Notes under the pieces: generated by a model
The model's input: only the letters and a program-made list of their open reading frames with translations
What the model was told of the DNA's origin: nothing
Database searches by the model: none
Assembly: GCA_963995525.1 (NCBI GenBank)
Contig: OZ023217.1
Location: forward strand, 7,221,070-7,285,069
Direction of reading: 5' to 3'
Origin: Escarpia spicata
Taxonomy: Eukaryota > Annelida > Polychaeta > Sabellida > Siboglinidae
Length of the DNA stretch: 64,000 nt
Made by a program: the position numbers and the translations under genes
In this document: in pieces, positions 62,563-64,000 of the stretch
Layout: each line of letters begins with the position of its first letter
Numbering within the stretch: position 1 is the first letter of the stretch

Positions 62563-64000
62563 TCACTGAGTACCCAGTGGATTAGCCCTCACTTAGAAAC
62601 AATGCCCAGCCAGTTGTAAGCTGCCTAATGAGATCTCTAAAGTCAGCAAACATCAGCCTACTGTGTGGAGCTGGGGGAGAAGCCACATAATGAGCTGGCT
62701 CAACCCTGCCTAATCACCCTTCTGCCCAGTTTGACCAGGCTGGGCAGACAAAGAGAAGTGTGAGCAGAACTAATGAAGCTATTTATGCCTACAATACCCA
62801 GCTAATGAGCTCAACCTTGAGACTGAATGAATTATATATATATATATATATATGCAAAGCTCCAACATTATACAAATTGCCAATTAAGTCTGGTTTCATA
62901 TTTGGTCCACCAAGACTTTCTTCCTGTTGACAGCTGTCACATCATAGCCAGTTTTTATCCTAATTGATAATATCATCCATTTACACTTAATTAAACCAAC
63001 ATAAGATATAGCCTTCGCCAACACCTTTGTGACACTGCAATCAGTGCCACAATTCTTTTGATGTCTTACAAAATTGTATGATGTCCTTTAAATTATAGGT
63101 ACATAGCATGTCTGGGGGTAGTGGATACCCACTGGTGCCACAAAGACTACTCTCTGACCTTGCTGGTTTAACTTCCCACATACTTAACCCCACTACCATT
63201 AAAACAGCCTTGCCAATATTGCTAGGATGTTAATTCTGACTGACAGTCCAATGACATTGGCTGTCGCACTAGCCATGCCTTGTCAACTCAAGTGATCAAA
63301 ATACACCAGTGCTCAGCGTAATTATGCTACTTTAACATATTTCTAGGAAGTGACCCATCTTAAATATATCCACATGCATAACACATACATTCCCACAACT
63401 GGTACATTCCCACGTTCCCAGCGAAGGCTCTGATGGCTATATGCAAGGCAGGAATCTGTTGTCATTAATAATCAACTGTTTTTTCCAGGAGCTCCATGCC
63501 TACAACTATCCGTCTCGTTTTTTTACCTTCTCTATCTGTGGTTGTCTACGCCAGAGGTGTCTGAAGCGTGCACTCTTTTTGATTGATTTGGGTGCTTGGC
63601 TCGATACAGGTGCAGTCGGACATTAACCACATACACTCATATTTGGTAGATACGTTTTTGGTGTGGAATAACACTGGAATCTTTCCTCTCTGGCTTTCTT
63701 TCACTAGTCTATGTTGATGTCCATTCATTGTGAATGACATGCCAATTGATGAGTGTAATCAGATGTCCAGTGTGACAAATTGCTGTCGAAAGATATTTAT
63801 TTCTACCTGTTCATTGGCTCTCTAGAGGACTAAGGCATGTGTCAGACCAGACTGTCGGTACTCTTTATCCCTTCCGCCAAACACTTGAATCGGCGACAAC
63901 TGCCTCTTGGTCTAGTAGGGGGGGGGGCGGGGAAACTCGAAGCAGACTGACACCGGCACCTGATAGCCAGCATGTTCACTGCGACTTCAACTTTGGAATG
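62563..64000. other. Right edge, possible upstream region of the receptor gene
   Basis: Contains an (AT)n run (62832-62853) and a poly-G run (63918-63926). No TATA-box or other promoter element could be assigned with confidence. Confidence 0.4.

Overview
The window is eukaryotic, from an animal genome: short coding exons sit among long AT-rich introns full of SINE, LINE, hAT, Helitron and MITE remnants and simple repeats. The repeat mix (tRNA-headed SINE with a 'tatatagcgc' tail, short TA-flanked MITEs beginning CAGTAGAACC, Helitron end with CTAGT) suggests a marine invertebrate, most likely a lophotrochozoan such as a mollusc, but this is inference and not decisive. No bacterial operons, CRISPR, rRNA or intact tRNA genes are seen.

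One gene can be read with confidence. It lies on the minus strand and encodes a type I membrane protein of the immunoglobulin superfamily. Three consecutive Ig-domain exons (23111-22785, 21906-21622, 12692-12426) are followed by a probable 33-nt linker exon (11166-11134), a 24-nt Pro/Thr stalk exon (8582-8559) and a transmembrane exon (3924-3808). All of these exons begin and end in phase 1, so their reading frames join exactly. The cytoplasmic tail is not resolved. Candidate tail microexons lie at 1600-1556 and 1057-1036, and the stop codon and 3' UTR are probably beyond the left edge. A candidate signal-peptide exon with the right phase lies at 62562-62490, but it lacks an ATG.

Layout by region. 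1-3800: cytoplasmic-tail region, a MITE remnant, candidate microexons. 3.8-12.4 kb: TM, stalk and linker exons separated by introns holding minisatellites and a diverged intronic repeat pair. 12.4-13.2 kb: third Ig exon with an array of about 100-bp partial duplications of its own 3' splice site and exon start lying just upstream in the intron. 13.2-21.6 kb: a large intron with a diverged 34-bp minisatellite and a complete non-autonomous hAT transposon (19096-20913) with perfect TIRs and an 8-bp target duplication, inserted in a 21-bp minisatellite. 21.6-23.1 kb: second and first Ig exons. 23.1-62.5 kb: no confident coding exon; probably the long first intron, containing a Helitron 3' end, a tRNA-derived SINE, a 5'-truncated LINE with target duplications, MITEs, a 12 x 34-bp homogeneous minisatellite and many microsatellites. 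62.5-64 kb: possible first exon and upstream sequence.

The predicted protein is signal peptide (candidate), Ig1, Ig2 with an extra cysteine pair, Ig3, short stalk, glycine-rich TM helix and basic juxtamembrane tail. It is an adhesion or recognition receptor by architecture. Its exact family could not be assigned by reading alone.
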